From Asterella californica (lineage: Eukaryota; Streptophyta; Marchantiopsida; Marchantiales; Aytoniaceae): DNA of 64,000 nt. Under the pieces are notes generated by a model. It saw only the letters and a list, made by a program, of their open reading frames with translations, was not told where the DNA came from and searched no databases. The position numbers and the translations under genes were made by a program. Shown one piece after another: positions 35,493 through 46,855 of this stretch; within the stretch, counting starts at the first letter, position 1, and each line of letters begins with the position of its first letter. The stretch is from NCBI GenBank assembly GCA_036924285.1, contig JAYKYS010000004.1, positions 14,044,001-14,108,000 of the forward strand, written 5' to 3'.

Positions 35493-38400
35493 TGTGGTGC
35501 CCACAAATTACAGGAAGCACGAATTTTTGAAATTTTTAAGAATAATGACTTGTTTGTATAACTGAAGAAGCGTTGTTACTTAAGGATACGTCTTCCTTAA
35601 CAGGAAGATGATCTTAAGAGCTGTTTGTAATAAGAAGTTGACTTCTTCAGAAGACGACCGTCTTCGGAAGATCGTCTTCTCAGTGGCGTCTTCAGAAGAC
35701 GAGAAGACGGCGGAAGATGGGAAGACGGTGGAAGACACCTATCTTCCAGAAGACAGCGACCGCGAAGGACCAACCATGAGTTTTTGGGTAAGACAGTAGG
35801 TGTACCTACTGGAGCGCACCGAATAGGGAGGTAGGTCAGGAAGACACCAAGGACGAGAACCCCTAATCTGCGGGGAAGATGCGTGAGGAAGCACATTAGA
35901 CACCTTCCAACTTCTCGCAGCATAGCGCACCTGAAGAAGATCGATTGAGAGAGTGAGCTTTGCGAACTAGCATTGAGAGAGAAATCAATTGAGACATCGA
36001 GGTAGGAGAGAGTAAGTTGGCAGCTAGGCGAAGGGTGAGATTGAATTGCGGGAGCACAAACAGCAGAGAAAGCGAAGGCGTTTCTGTGGAGCTTCCGAGA
36101 AGCTGACAGTGAAGAGTGGCGAGTAGAAGCAGAGGTGGAATCGAGGTGTGGATCGAAATTGACAGCAGGTGCAATCGTGTGGAGTCGCATTAGAACTATG
36201 ACAAGAGCCAGAAGCGCACGGAGGTCGAAGGCAACTCGGGGAGCCGAAGAAGACTGTAGAGGTTCTTCCCCCTGTTCTTTTCCCCTCCCACTTCTTCTCG
36301 TCTTTTCTTGGTACTCCCCGCGCTTCCTTGATTGTGTGCAGGCAGCCTGATCGATTACCCCACCCCCATTCTTTCTATTGAGACATTGGACGCGGAAGCG
36401 CTGCCCAATTTCTGTCGAGACATCTCCTTGCTTCTTCCCGAGCTCAATTCAAGCTTCCCTACTCCTAGCCCTCAAATTGGAGACCCCAACTATCAATTTC
36501 TCTACCCCCCTACCTCTCTATCCCCGAAACTTGGAACAGAAGACGATTCGGAAGATGGGAACATCTTCGGAAGACTGTCTTCGGAAGTCGACTGAACACA
36601 ATTCGTATCAAGAGTGGATTTGCTTTGCTTTTGTGTTTAGAGAGACTTGGTACGAATCCTGAGTGGCTTGGTGAGTTGTTTTGTTATTTCGAGAAGTTGG
36701 AAGTCGGGAACTAGGCCTGTGCCTCCCGGTCTTCCAAGCTTCTCAACTCCCCATCTTCCTAGAGAGACTAGAAGATTGGAAGGCTGGCAAAATGAGCGAG
36801 AAGACGTGAGGGTCCATTTCGGGTCTCTTCTGTCCGACCCATAGCAGCTGTTCCTTCTTCTTCCCGAACTTAGAAGAGAGTTGTGAGAAGTCTTGCTGGC
36901 AGAATCTGGAGAGAATGGTCGAGGGTCATGTCTTCCCATCATGCAGCAAGCTTCTCCTGAGTGCGTATGAGAGGTGAGAAGTCAGAAGAACAGAGTACAG
37001 TTGTCTTGAGTCTGTTGTGAGGATAGATTGCGTGTAGGAAGACGAAAACAGGTGAGACCAGTGAAGGGAAGTCCGACTTCGAGAAGTCTTCCGAGAACGA
37101 CATTGAATCGGAAGCTGTCCCAAATGTCTTCCCAGAGGCCACTGTCACCGCAGGAGCCCGCAACCATCTTCTGAACCTTTCTCATACTCTACTTCTCGCA
37201 TATTTTTTATCTTCTGATAGGAAGTAGGATGTAATGCAAGGTGGGTTGTCTTCTTGGTAATCCATGCGAGGCCTTGCGTAGATAGGATTGTTTAGATATA
37301 GCTCGGAAGACGAGAGCTATCTAGGAAGTACTGTTAGAATCCCGGAAGACGGAGTAGCTGTCTTCTGGAAGACTAGTTTCGTCTTCTGAGAAGTAGAAGC
37401 TAGACTGTGGACACTCGGGAAGAACTGAGCCTTCAGCTCATAGTAGGTGCTTGTGGTTTAGTGCAACAGATCTTCCAGGTATGTCGATGCATCCGCGAGG
37501 CTTGGTGTTACCAGCGGCAGAATTGGCCGAGGCCAGTCCTTTCCTCAAGGAGTTGGGTCTCGACTTCTTCTTGTGGGATAGGAACCTCGCAGATCAAGGG
37601 CTTCTGGAGGAGGTGTGGGCCGCGTTACCCCCGCGTAACCGTGTACCTGCGAAGGCAGGAGTGGCTCGGGGAAGACCGTCTTCCTGGACTGAAGACTGGT
37701 GGCGTAAGGCGTTTCACAGGCCTGAGACCGAGAACCGAGGATATTGGTACGAGAAGAAGATCTTGCCTCGGATTGTGAGTTCATGGCATGTGCCTGGGAG
37801 TACCACCTGCCTTTTCGTGGAAGACAGGGAGGGGAGGAACGGTTGGAAGATAGAGTCTTACCGGGAGCCGAAGAAGCGACTTCTGGCGAAGTTGTTTCAG
37901 CATCTTTTTCCCAAGGGAAAAGCGCAGAAGACAAGGTACTTAGGAGATCAGGACGTGGAGTTCCTGGAATCAGTGTGGGATGACAGAGTGCCAATCTACT
38001 GGGGCGCGTACATCCACAACTATGTACAGACGGAGCTAGCATACTTGGGTACCCCGGCGGGAGGACATCTGACGCCCTTCTTCTGCTACTTGTATGTAGC
38101 CATAGGGGATCTTAGGGAAGATCAGCTGGCAGTGTATGGGCCAACGGAGCGACAGGAGGTGAAGGAGGAGACCTCTAAAGACGATGACCGAGAGGCAGCA
38201 GCAACGCCCCCTCCCACTCTGATGCTACAGCTGAGGCCCGGCTCTCACCAGAAGACGCTTCTGGTGAGGGAAGACGAGTCTAGCGGGTCGGAAGACGCTA
38301 CGCCAGTGAGGAAGATGGGTCACAAAAGTGTACCAAGGACACCCATCTCCCTCATTCATTCAGGATCGGAGTCGGACTCGGAGGAAGACTTGCTGAGTAC

Positions 38401-39885
38401 CCGATCGGAACAGAAGACAGCTTCTGTAACACCTGGGAGTCTTCCGAAGACTCCAGAAGACGAAGGATGGATGGGCGCTCCTACTGCGATACGAGGAAGC
38501 GCAAAGAGGAGAGCCGCTCCTGCCACGAGGAGTCTTCCACCCCGGAAGATGAGAAGAGTAGCTTCTTCTCGTGCGCAGAAGATGAAGGCCGTAGTGGTGG
38601 AAGAGGCTTCCTTGCCTCTGGAAGACGAAGTCGACACCATGGAGCGAGTGGTGGAAATGAACTTGTCTTCCGCAGGAAGACGACTGGAGGAGTTCAGTGC
38701 CTACTTCCAGAAGGAGATCCAGTCCGCTATGGAGTTGTTGGAAAGGAGAGCGAGGGCACAGGAGAAGCCTTTACAGCCTGGATTCGGCTTGCGCACCTTG
38801 CTGCGACAGGAAGACAGCCAACAGAAGACGGAGTCGCTGGAAGTTAGCCTCTGCACTACGGAGAAGCTTGCAGCCAGGTACAAGGCGGAAGCAGCCGCTT
38901 CTGCCAAAGAGTCGATGCAACTTCGGAAGAGCAACCAGGAGTTGCAGACGCGAGTACAGCAACGCGATCAGGAAGTTCTCCGAGTGCGGGAGAAGGTCAT
39001 TGCCCTCGCAGAAGAGCAGACCACTTGGAAGATGCAGCGAGAAGCCGCAGAAGCACGAGCTGCAGTAGAGAAGACGCAGAGGGAAGCAGCAGAGGCCCGT
39101 GCGCAGAAGATGCTAGCTCAGTCGGTAGAAGCGCTTCGGAAGAAGTTCAACTTCACCGCGGGTAAGAAGTTACTTACCTTAGCTAGGGAATGGGACAGCG
39201 AGTCCAAGACGAGGTTGGTGGAATGCAGAGATAGCATGTTCAGGTACCTGGATAGACAGATAGAAGGAGTGAAGACACTTTATGATCTTCCCTCACTTCC
39301 GACACCTGCAACCGCATCTTCCCAAGCCCCAGCACCCTCGACTGGATCCGGAATGGAGAAGGAGGAGTTCGATCTCGCTGTACACTTGGTGGTGACAGCG
39401 TTGGAAGACGAGAAGACTCCAGAAGACGCCCCGGAAGACATGATGTCTTCTGGAAGACAGGAAGACGAGCCGTCTTCCCAGGTATTCCTCGTGGAGGAAG
39501 CGACTTCCCCGGACCCCTATGAGGTCGCCATGGTCCCTAGTACTGCATCTGTGCCTCAGAAGACCGAAGACGCACCATTCGACTCTTCTTCCCAGAAGAC
39601 CATTCCGTCTTCTGAAGTCGAAGCCGAGGAAGACGCAGCCGCAGAAACAGCAGGGCCAGCGAAGAGCGAGGAGAGGGAAGCTACCTCAGTGGTACCCGAG
39701 GTAAGTGCAGGGCTTCCCAGCCCATCAGAAGTCGAGGTAGTAGTTCCGGTAGGAGCAGATCATGTAGAGATTGCCACCGAGCAATCAGAGTAGTTAGCAA
39801 ACTTAATCGACACTTCCAGATTTAGTAGGATCGGACATGCTATCTTAAGGGTGACAATTTCTCATGTAAAAATAGTTAGGACCCA
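35493..39885 (+). mobile_element. C LTR copy 1, truncated
   Basis: It starts TGTGGTGCCCAC and matches 48866-53250 base for base with only scattered changes and almost equal length. It ends within TAGTTAGGA near 39881, where family-B pol begins; about 1.56 kb of the LTR's end is missing. The first 2 kb have no plus-strand gene; they are dense in GAAGAC/GTCTTC. A long open frame occupies 37481-39793. Confidence 0.85.
37481..39793 (+). CDS. 770-aa unidentified protein inside the C LTR
   Basis: The frame starts at ATG (MSMHPRGLVLPAAELAEASP), the same start that is open in copy 2. I do not recognise the product. Residues 1-220 look globular (WTEDWWRKAFHRPE, LGDQDVEFLESVWDD, YIHNYVQTELAYLG, GGHLTPFFCYLYV). 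Residues 220-380 are acidic, Ser/Pro-rich. Residues about 390-620 are heptad-like and rich in E, Q, R and A (QREAAEARAAVEKTQREAAEAR), which suggests a coiled coil. The tail is acidic with many E-D pairs. Aromatic-rich N-terminal regions of this style occur in plant transposon-associated proteins, but that is only a resemblance. It lies between the LTR start and the site of the primer-binding sequence, so it would be duplicated at both ends of the element. Confidence 0.6.
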   Translation: MSMHPRGLVLPAAELAEASPFLKELGLDFFLWDRNLADQGLLEEVWAALPPRNRVPAKAGVARGRPSSWTEDWWRKAFHRPETENRGYWYEKKILPRIVSSWHVPGSTTCLFVEDREGRNGWKIESYREPKKRLLAKLFQHLFPKGKAQKTRYLGDQDVEFLESVWDDRVPIYWGAYIHNYVQTELAYLGTPAGGHLTPFFCYLYVAIGDLREDQLAVYGPTERQEVKEETSKDDDREAAATPPPTLMLQLRPGSHQKTLLVREDESSGSEDATPVRKMGHKSVPRTPISLIHSGSESDSEEDLLSTRSEQKTASVTPGSLPKTPEDEGWMGAPTAIRGSAKRRAAPATRSLPPRKMRRVASSRAQKMKAVVVEEASLPLEDEVDTMERVVEMNLSSAGRRLEEFSAYFQKEIQSAMELLERRARAQEKPLQPGFGLRTLLRQEDSQQKTESLEVSLCTTEKLAARYKAEAAASAKESMQLRKSNQELQTRVQQRDQEVLRVREKVIALAEEQTTWKMQREAAEARAAVEKTQREAAEARAQKMLAQSVEALRKKFNFTAGKKLLTLAREWDSESKTRLVECRDSMFRYLDRQIEGVKTLYDLPSLPTPATASSQAPAPSTGSGMEKEEFDLAVHLVVTALEDEKTPEDAPEDMMSSGRQEDEPSSQVFLVEEATSPDPYEVAMVPSTASVPQKTEDAPFDSSSQKTIPSSEVEAEEDAAAETAGPAKSEEREATSVVPEVSAGLPSPSEVEVVVPVGADHVEIATEQSE

Positions 39886-39900
39886 ACTCCAGATATTGCT

Positions 39901-41487
39901 ATGTTGAGGTGGATAGCATATATCAAGTCCTTGAACCCAGAGTTTAGACATATCGTAGGAAAGGACAATCCTGTGGCAGATATGTTATCAAGGGCTAGGT
40001 ATTACGATGAGAAAGAAATGATAGATGATCAGGAGGATGTGGGAACAGAGTTCTATTCTAGTGCTCTTGCTAGAAGGGATAGAAGCTGTTTTGCAGCTCC
40101 ATTGGAGTTATTTGAGGAAACTATGTATGATGGCGAATGGTTGGATCTTGGGCGCTATTTGAGTTCATTGGAAAGGCAAGAAGGCTGGTCTGATGCAGAT
40201 TTCAAGAGGATCCGTAGAACAGCTTATGGGTACTTTTTATATGGAGGACATCTATGGAAGCGCCCTAAGCTACAAGGAGGTGTACCACAGCGGATGGTAT
40301 GTGACCTAGAATTGCAGCAGAAGCTGATCAAGGAGTTCCATGAGAGTCTATGGGCCGGTCATAGAGGAGTTTGGGCTACGTTTGCCAAGATAAAGGAGAA
40401 GTATTGGTGGAAGGGTATGTATAAGGATGTAGTACAGTTTGTTTCATCCTGTATACCTTGCTAGATGTATTCCAACGTACGTCATCGTGATGGATTGCAT
40501 CCTACTTATCCTTTAGCCATTCATTACAAATGGGTAGTTGATCTGGTAACTATGCCATTTGGACTTGGACAAATGAGGTATCTAGTCTTGGCTAGAGAAG
40601 ATCTATCTAACCAAGTTGAAGGTCGTGCCCTGAGGACGAAGACCACTGCTAGTGTCTGCCGCTTTCTACTTGAAGATGTTATTTGTAGGTATGGGTGTGT
40701 GGGAAAGATCACTGCAGATAGGGGCGAGCTGGATTCACAAGAAGAAGTTGAGTTCTTCAAGCGATTGGGAATCAAGTTGGCGTTAACCATTGCTTACAAT
40801 CCTGAAGGGAATGGCAAGAGCGAAAGAGGTCATCCGTCAATCATCAAAGCTTTGGTAAAAGCTTGCAAGGGTAAGATCCGTGAATGGCCTAGACTGCTAC
40901 CATTTGCTTTGTGGGCGGATCGTACAACTCATAGTACCGTTACAGGTTACATGTCAGCAGAGTTGATACTAGGGCAAAAACCTGTGATGCCGATTGAGGA
41001 GGTTGTGCCTACTTGGAATGTTTTGCCATGGGAAGATGGTAGAAGTACGGAGGATCTTCTTGCATTAAGGATCCAACAGTTAGAACAGAGACCTGAGGAT
41101 GTTGCCAAAGCTGTGGAAAGGTTGAAGACTGCTAGAAAAAGAAACAAAGGCAGATTTGATAGAACGCATAGATTACGACCCAAACCAGTTAAAGAAGGTG
41201 ATTGGGTTTTAGTCTATGATAGTAGTCTTGATAATCAGCATAGCACTATCAGGAAGTTCTCCAAGAGATGGTTTGGACCTTATGTGGTGTTAGAAGTTTA
41301 TGATAATGCCACATACTCCTTGAGAGAGTTAGATGGTGCAGTGCTCAAGATACCAGTCGCAAGAAAGAGAATCAAGCTCTTTAGGAGGAGAGGGGAGGAC
41401 CAGAACGTTGCAGAGTTTACGGAGGATGAAGCTGAAGACCCAATGCAGGTTGAAGATGAGTTTGAAGCCGAAGCTGAAGAGTCTTGA
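39901..41487 (+). pseudogene. B2 integrase and RNase H tail
   Basis: The RNase H end (GKDNPVADMLSRARY) is followed by the integrase zinc domain (HESLWAGHRGVW ... SCIPC). A TAG at 40462-40464 falls where B1 has CAG. The frame then continues unbroken for 341 codons: core WVVDLVTMPFG, TADRGELDS, GKSERGHPS; C-terminal KFSKRWFGPYVVLEVYD; acidic tail. Apart from the TAG this integrase looks whole, with its D-D-E triad. Confidence 0.88.
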
Positions 41488-41495
41488 TCTGGATG

Positions 41496-41533
41496 GCACA
41501 TACCGGAGGATGTGCAGGTTCAGAGGGGGTGGA
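41496..41533 (+). promoter_or_regulatory. B2 hairpin and polypurine tract
   Basis: GCACAT (41496) and ATGTGC (41510) form the same short stem as in D and B1. The purine tract CAGAGGGGGTGGA follows, directly against the LTR start TGTCGCG at 41534. Confidence 0.8.
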
Positions 41534-42816
41534 TGTCGCGCTACTTGGCGGCTACATGTTATATTTCTACTCCGACGCTTGAGTTTAGTACTTCTAGAAG
41601 TTAGCTTATATTACTTCTAGTCGTTTATGTATATGTTTGACACCTTTGCATACGGTGTTAACACTATTTTGAGTCTTAGTAGGTTGATTACCATGTTGTT
41701 AGGGCTTAAGCTCATGGGTTGTATTTGCGTGTCGCCCATGTACGCTTTCTAGCTGATTTAAGTTATTTTTCGGGGCTACGTGTCGTTTTAAGTAATTTAA
41801 GTTTTACGCTGACACTCTAGGGGGCTTGACGTGGTAGCCTATGAGTAAAACTAAGTTGCCACGTGGTTTAGGGTACTAAAGGACAACCAAGTGGAGCTAT
41901 GAACTCCCATTGGTTCATTTTTGTCTTTTGTTAAACTCTAAATTAAGAAACAGAGCTCTAGAGTGGAGTTCGAGCATTTGGTGAGGGATCTTCGAAATCT
42001 GAGAGCACAGGGAGAGAGGTCTCGTCATGCCAAGCACTTCCAGTGAAAATTTCGATCGATTTGAGTCAATAAAGACGGAGTTATGAGCAATTGAAGTTCG
42101 GATTGTGCTAGAATTGAATCATTTTGGTTGGATTTAGGGTTTTCAGTGTCACTCGCAGCAGATTTGAGGAAATTGCTTCAAAATGTCGAGGTTGTGTTCT
42201 CCGCCAGCAGGGCTACGAGTTCACAAAAAGTTTCATATCGATTGAGCAACTGAGTAATTCAGGGCGGCCGCTGAAGCTGAGGGGGTCTGAAAAGCTCTTA
42301 ATCTAGAGCAACGACTTCAGAGGAGGAGATCTGCAGTTCTGTGTACATTCAGGAGTCCCAACTTCACAGGGATGTTCAGCACCCTGTAGACTGCAAATCC
42401 TGTAAGAAACTTTGAAATTGATCGAGCCAAACTCCTGTTATAGGTTGAAATAGCCAGCTAGGTACCAGAAATTGCCGTAGTTTTCTTGCTCAAAACTTTT
42501 CTGTTCATATCTCCGTGTCAGAATTTGATCTCAGGCTGAAATTTCGTCTGTGAGTTCAGTAGTACCTCATTTGCATGCAGGGGAAGTTTAGAGGTCTAAA
42601 CCTTCATAGTTTTCCTCTCCGTGAGTGTCAAAGTTCACCGCCGGATCTTGTTACTACCAGCTAGACCTGAATTTCGCCTTCTGGGTATATTACTAGATCT
42701 TACACATCTGTGTGAGTGTTTATAGCCCCTGGTGTAACCTGAAAGCCAACCTCTTGAGTGAACAACCACAGCCAGAAGCCCGGCGCTTTCCTAGGTAGAC
42801 AGATTACACTCCGACA
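41534..42816 (+). repeat. B2 3' LTR
   Basis: The 1283-bp repeat starts TGTCGCGCTACTTGGCGGC and ends CTCCGACA. Its central part matches the LTRs of B1, but both ends differ, which defines a second LTR subtype shared with 24460-25832 and 55394-55935. Confidence 0.92.
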
Positions 42817-42818
42817 AC

Positions 42819-44283
42819 GTGTATAAAGTAGATTTCGGTACTGGTTACTCGGAAGACGTCTTCCCAAGTGCGGGAGAAGCTTCTCAAGATGAGGGAAGAC
42901 TGGAGGAGATTGTTCCAGACGTCTCGGGAGGTAGCAGTAACAGTAGCTCTGACTTAGAAGACGATCTTCCTGATTCAGACAGGCCTGGACCTTCGAGAAG
43001 ACCATCTCCACCACCTGGACCTGAGGAAGAAGGAAATTGGCAGTCGCACCAGCCGGCAGTCAACATGGCTTCCCACACTCGGCAGAAGTACCATCCGTAC
43101 GACGATGATGATGATGCAGACGACTTCATCACGATGTTCGAGACCATCTCTAGATCCAACAAGGAAGACGCTGATGTTGACAGACTCCGTGTATTTCCCA
43201 GTTTGATCAAAGGGAAAGGAAGGAAGTGGATGAGTAAAACGTTGGATGATGTTGTAGTAATGGCCGCGTGGGCTACTCTGAAGGCAGCTTTTCTGAAGAG
43301 GTTCAGAGGAGTGGGCTACGATTGTATGACCCTCATAGAGCTTCAGAGGCTCGAACGAAAGAAGAAAGAGACACTGAGAGATTACACCGAGAGATTTGAA
43401 GATCTCTTGGATCACATCCCTCAGAACCAAGGAAGACCCGGCTACTGTGCTCAGCAAGCTGTGGACTGGTACTTGGGAGGATTGTCTCAGGATATGGAAT
43501 TGTACTGCAGAAGAGGAGGAGGTGATGATTTAGCGGAGGTACAAAAGCATGCCGAGCAGTATGAAACCTTGAGCATCACTCGGAATATGACGAAAGACAA
43601 AAGGAAGACCTCGAAGAAGTCCAAGAAGTCAAAGAAGTCTTCCCGGAAGTCCAAGAAGAAGTCCAAGTCCACTGAAACTGATAACAGTGATTCGGAAGCA
43701 GCCTCTACTTCTGAAGAGTCTACTGTCGAAAGTTCAGAATCCGAATCTGAACAAGAGAAGAAGACGCGGAAGAAGAAGAAGGAGAAGACGCGAGCAAGGG
43801 AAGAAGTTGTGCAGAAGATGCCTCAAACTCAGATCATTCAGTCTGCACCTGATCCCCGCATCGATGAGGTTCTGAAGCAGTTTGCCGACCTGAAAGTTCA
43901 TCTTCTGAACCAGAAGGACAAGCGGAAGCAGCCTACGGCTTCCCGGCCAAACCTTTGGTGCAACCTTTGTAACTCTTCCGGACACACCAGAGATCAGTGT
44001 ACGCAGGACCAAGCTGTCAACTGGGCAGGATGGGAAGAAGATGAAGAGGGATATCTACACGATCCCAGTGGGAAAACCTGCTATAGGATCGAGACGATCC
44101 AACCCTTCACTCCTACGCCTCCCGCCCAATATAATCGTTATGTACCGAGGGACAGACCAGGACGTCTTGGCAGCCTTCTTCATCACAACGACCTCTCAAC
44201 CCTCTTCCTGGAGCGTGCAATAATTGTGGAGAGACAGGACACTGGTGGTCCACCTGTCCTCACCCGAGAAGACAGATTGGGCA
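42819..44283 (+). pseudogene. C1 Gag, main part
   Basis: The frame runs from the ACGT junction through 534 codons. The Gag core includes DADDFITMFETISRSNKED, WATLKAAFLKRFRG, LRDYTERFEDLLDHIP and AVDWYLGGLSQDMELYCRR. A long Lys/Ser-rich linker (about 43600-43790) follows, then zinc knuckle 1 CNLCNSSGHTRDQC. Knuckle 2 (CNNCGETGHWWSTC, from 44216) and knuckle 3 (CGNCKEAGHFTGNC, from 44294) lie in the next frame, in phase with pol. The phase change happens between about 44100 and 44216. The N-terminus is not here: it matches the frame at 55179-55393. Confidence 0.85.
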
Positions 44284-44284
44284 A

Positions 44285-46855
44285 GTGCCCTTGTGTGGGA
44301 ACTGTAAGGAAGCCGGTCATTTCACAGGGAATTGTCCTCAGACCTTACGGCCACGACAAATGGTTAGATTTGCAGATACCACGCCTCCTGCAGAAACTGC
44401 ATCATCTTCTAAGCTCGAGTTAGCAGTGGTACAGCACATCACGGTAGAAGAAGAAGATCCTGGAGATTGTACGGATTATCTCCATATCGTGGAAGACGAA
44501 CCAGACCCCGGGAAGCGCAAAGGAAAGGAACCTCAGCTGCAGAAGACGACTGCAGCTCAGAAGATGAAGACACCTGAAGAAGCGTCATCTCTCACTTTGA
44601 CGGATGGTACTGTTTGGAATCCTGACCCGAATTCAGATAGCTGGCCTCCTGAGGAAGTTTTGGATGAAGCTGTGTTCAAGGTAAGTACCAGAAGCAAAGG
44701 GAAGTCAGAATCTCGCCAGAAGGACGTCAAGAAGAAGAAGCAGCGTAAGGAGAGGTCATCTTCTCCCGAGCGGCCGTCTTCTCCTACTTACGACCGAGAA
44801 GATCCGAAGTACTTTGCTCCTGACATAAGACAAGAGGTTGAAGCGATCATGCAAGAAGAGCTGGAGAAAAGACGGAAGATAGTACAGGAGCTTCCTACAC
44901 CGACTACGGCGACACCTGTCTCACGAGAGCAGTCTCCAGTCGAGGGAAGACACTCTTCTAGTCTTCCACCCAAGGAAGCAGCTACTACATCTTCTCTGTT
45001 GGAAACTCCAGTCACTCTTCTGAAAAGATCTCCTTACGACTTCTTGCGAGACTTGTGGAATCAGAAGGCGGATGTAACCTTCCAACAGCTGTTGGATGAC
45101 AACGCTGGTTACAGGAAGTTGTTACAATCTGTGCTTCGAGGATCGAGGAAGAGGAGGGCAGCTAAACTTTCCAAGAGCACCCCGATCCTAAGGATAGAGC
45201 ATGAGGACTTGGGAGCCCCAGAACTTGATATGGAGATCCATGGCTGTCTTCTGAAGAAGGTACCCATTGATTCCGGCTCCGAAGTTAACATCATGACGGA
45301 AGAAACGGCGCATGCCCTAGGCTTCACTAAGTTCCAGCCTACTCCAAGAATTCTCAGAATGGCGGACCAGACCAGAAGACGACCTTTGGGGCAACTGAAA
45401 GATGTCCTGACGATAATTGGTGGAGTATCTTTTTACCTCACTTACATCATTTTGCGACTTGTAGCTAAGGTTGGATATCAGGTGTTGATAGGAAGACCAT
45501 GGCTGTATGCTGCAAATATGAATACCGACTGGAGAAGGCATCGTTTGAGATTTCCCAATCCTACACCCAAGCCAGGTGAGAAGGCTAAGGTCTCGCTTCC
45601 TTGGATCAAGATTGGACACCAAGGTGAAACTCCGTCTACAACAGAGGGGTACACTTCAGAAGACTCGGCTGCGTCTTCTGACAGTGATGAACGGTATAAT
45701 GAGTTTGTGGCGAATAACGTGTGTGCTACAGAAGTAGCAGAGAAAGTGGAAGATGTGGTCTGTGGATACATTGAGTGCTACGAGATTGCGGAAGAAGAGC
45801 TTCCAGAAGACGAGAATACCGTCTTCTCTTCGGAAGGTCCGACAGTTGGTCTTCCAGAAGACGAATCTGAACTAGAAGAAGCTCCCAAACCAGAATACTT
45901 TGGTGCCAGTGAGTACAGCCACACTGAAGGAATGGTAGACCCGGATGATCTCCAAGAGATGGAGGTTGCTCCTGGGAAGAAGCTGAAGCTTTCCAAGGTG
46001 ATCGAGGGCCAGCAGTTGGAAGACTTTCGAGAACTTCTAACGGAGTTCCAGGATGTCTTCGCGTGGACCATAGAAGACATGAAGGGCATACCTCGAGAGT
46101 TGGGAGAGCATCGCATCGACTTGCTAGAGGGCGTTGTTCCTGCACGGCAGAGGCAGTACCGGCTCAACCCCAAGTACTCGCTTCTGGTGAAGGACCAGAT
46201 TGACCAATACTTGAAGGCAGGAGTCATCTTCCCAGTACTTAGCAGTGAGTGGGTAGCTCCTATTGTCATCGTGCCGAAGAAGCAGACAGGGAAGATCCGA
46301 GTGTGTCAGGACTTCCGGAAGCTGAACTTGGCCACGAAAAAGGATCACCACCCCTTACCATTCACCGACTCTGTGTTAGACCAGGTAGCAGGACATGAGT
46401 TCTACAGCTTCCTGGATGGGTATTCTGGGTACAACCAAGTTTCGATCAGAGAAGAAGACAAGTCGAAAACCACTTTCACTACTGATTGGGGCACGTACGC
46501 GTACAATCAAATGCCGTTTGGTTTATGCAATGCACCCGCCACGTTCCAGAGGTTGATGATTACAATCTTCAAGGAGTATCTTCGCACCTTTATGGAGATT
46601 TTCTTGGATGACTTCTGTGTGTTTGGATCAAGAGAAGACCACTTGATATTTCTAAGGAAGTGTTTTCTGAAGTGTAGAGAACATCGTTTGGCACTTCACC
46701 CTGAGAAATGCTTCTTTGGTATGTCAGAAGGGAGCTTGTTAGGACATAGGATTTCCGGAAGAGGTATAGAAGTCGACTATGCTAAGGTGGAAGTCATCAT
46801 GAAACTCCACCCACCTGCTAACCTGACACAGTTGAGAAGCTTCCTTACAACGTAG
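44285..46855 (+). pseudogene. C1 protease and reverse transcriptase
   Basis: An 856-codon frame. After the third zinc knuckle come a long charged linker and the protease motif PIDSGSEVNIMTEET (about residue 330, canonical D-S-G), then YQVLIGRPWLYA. An acidic spacer follows. The reverse transcriptase shows [66 protein letters not shown] and FLDDFCVFG, then LLGHRISGRGIEV. The frame closes early at 46853-46855 because one base is missing compared with C3 (SFLGNVGYYRRF). Confidence 0.92.

Larger units (their letters stand above)
39886..42816 (+). mobile_element. B2: 3' half of a family-B element in C gag
   Basis: It starts abruptly inside RNase H (MLRWIAYIKSLNPE) after the truncated C LTR, then integrase, hairpin, polypurine tract and one LTR ending CTCCGACA at 42816, followed by ACGT and C gag. 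The same ACGT precedes the matching LTR start at 55394. B2 therefore inserted in C gag between those points, before the array was rearranged. Confidence 0.88.

Noticed and set aside
35641..35760. GAAGAC cluster as a CRISPR array or satellite
   Set aside because: Hexamer spacing is irregular, there are no equal-length spacers, and both orientations are mixed.
35597..36190. 197-codon minus-strand frame, repeated at 48970-49563
   Set aside because: It is antisense within the C LTR and is conserved only because the whole LTR is duplicated; composition is low-complexity Ser/Leu/Arg and nothing recognisable is encoded.
37545..38042. 165-codon minus-strand frame
   Set aside because: It is a shadow of the LTR-borne frame on the other strand; no domain.
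37481..39793. The 770-codon frame as an ordinary host gene
   Set aside because: It occurs twice at the same distance from the same LTR start and shares the hexamer bias of family C, so it belongs to the element.
42975..43457. 160-codon minus-strand frame
   Set aside because: It is antisense to C Gag, which has clear Gag motifs.
45726..46269. Two overlapping minus-strand frames of 139 and 163 codons
   Set aside because: Both are antisense to the C1 reverse transcriptase; shadows only.
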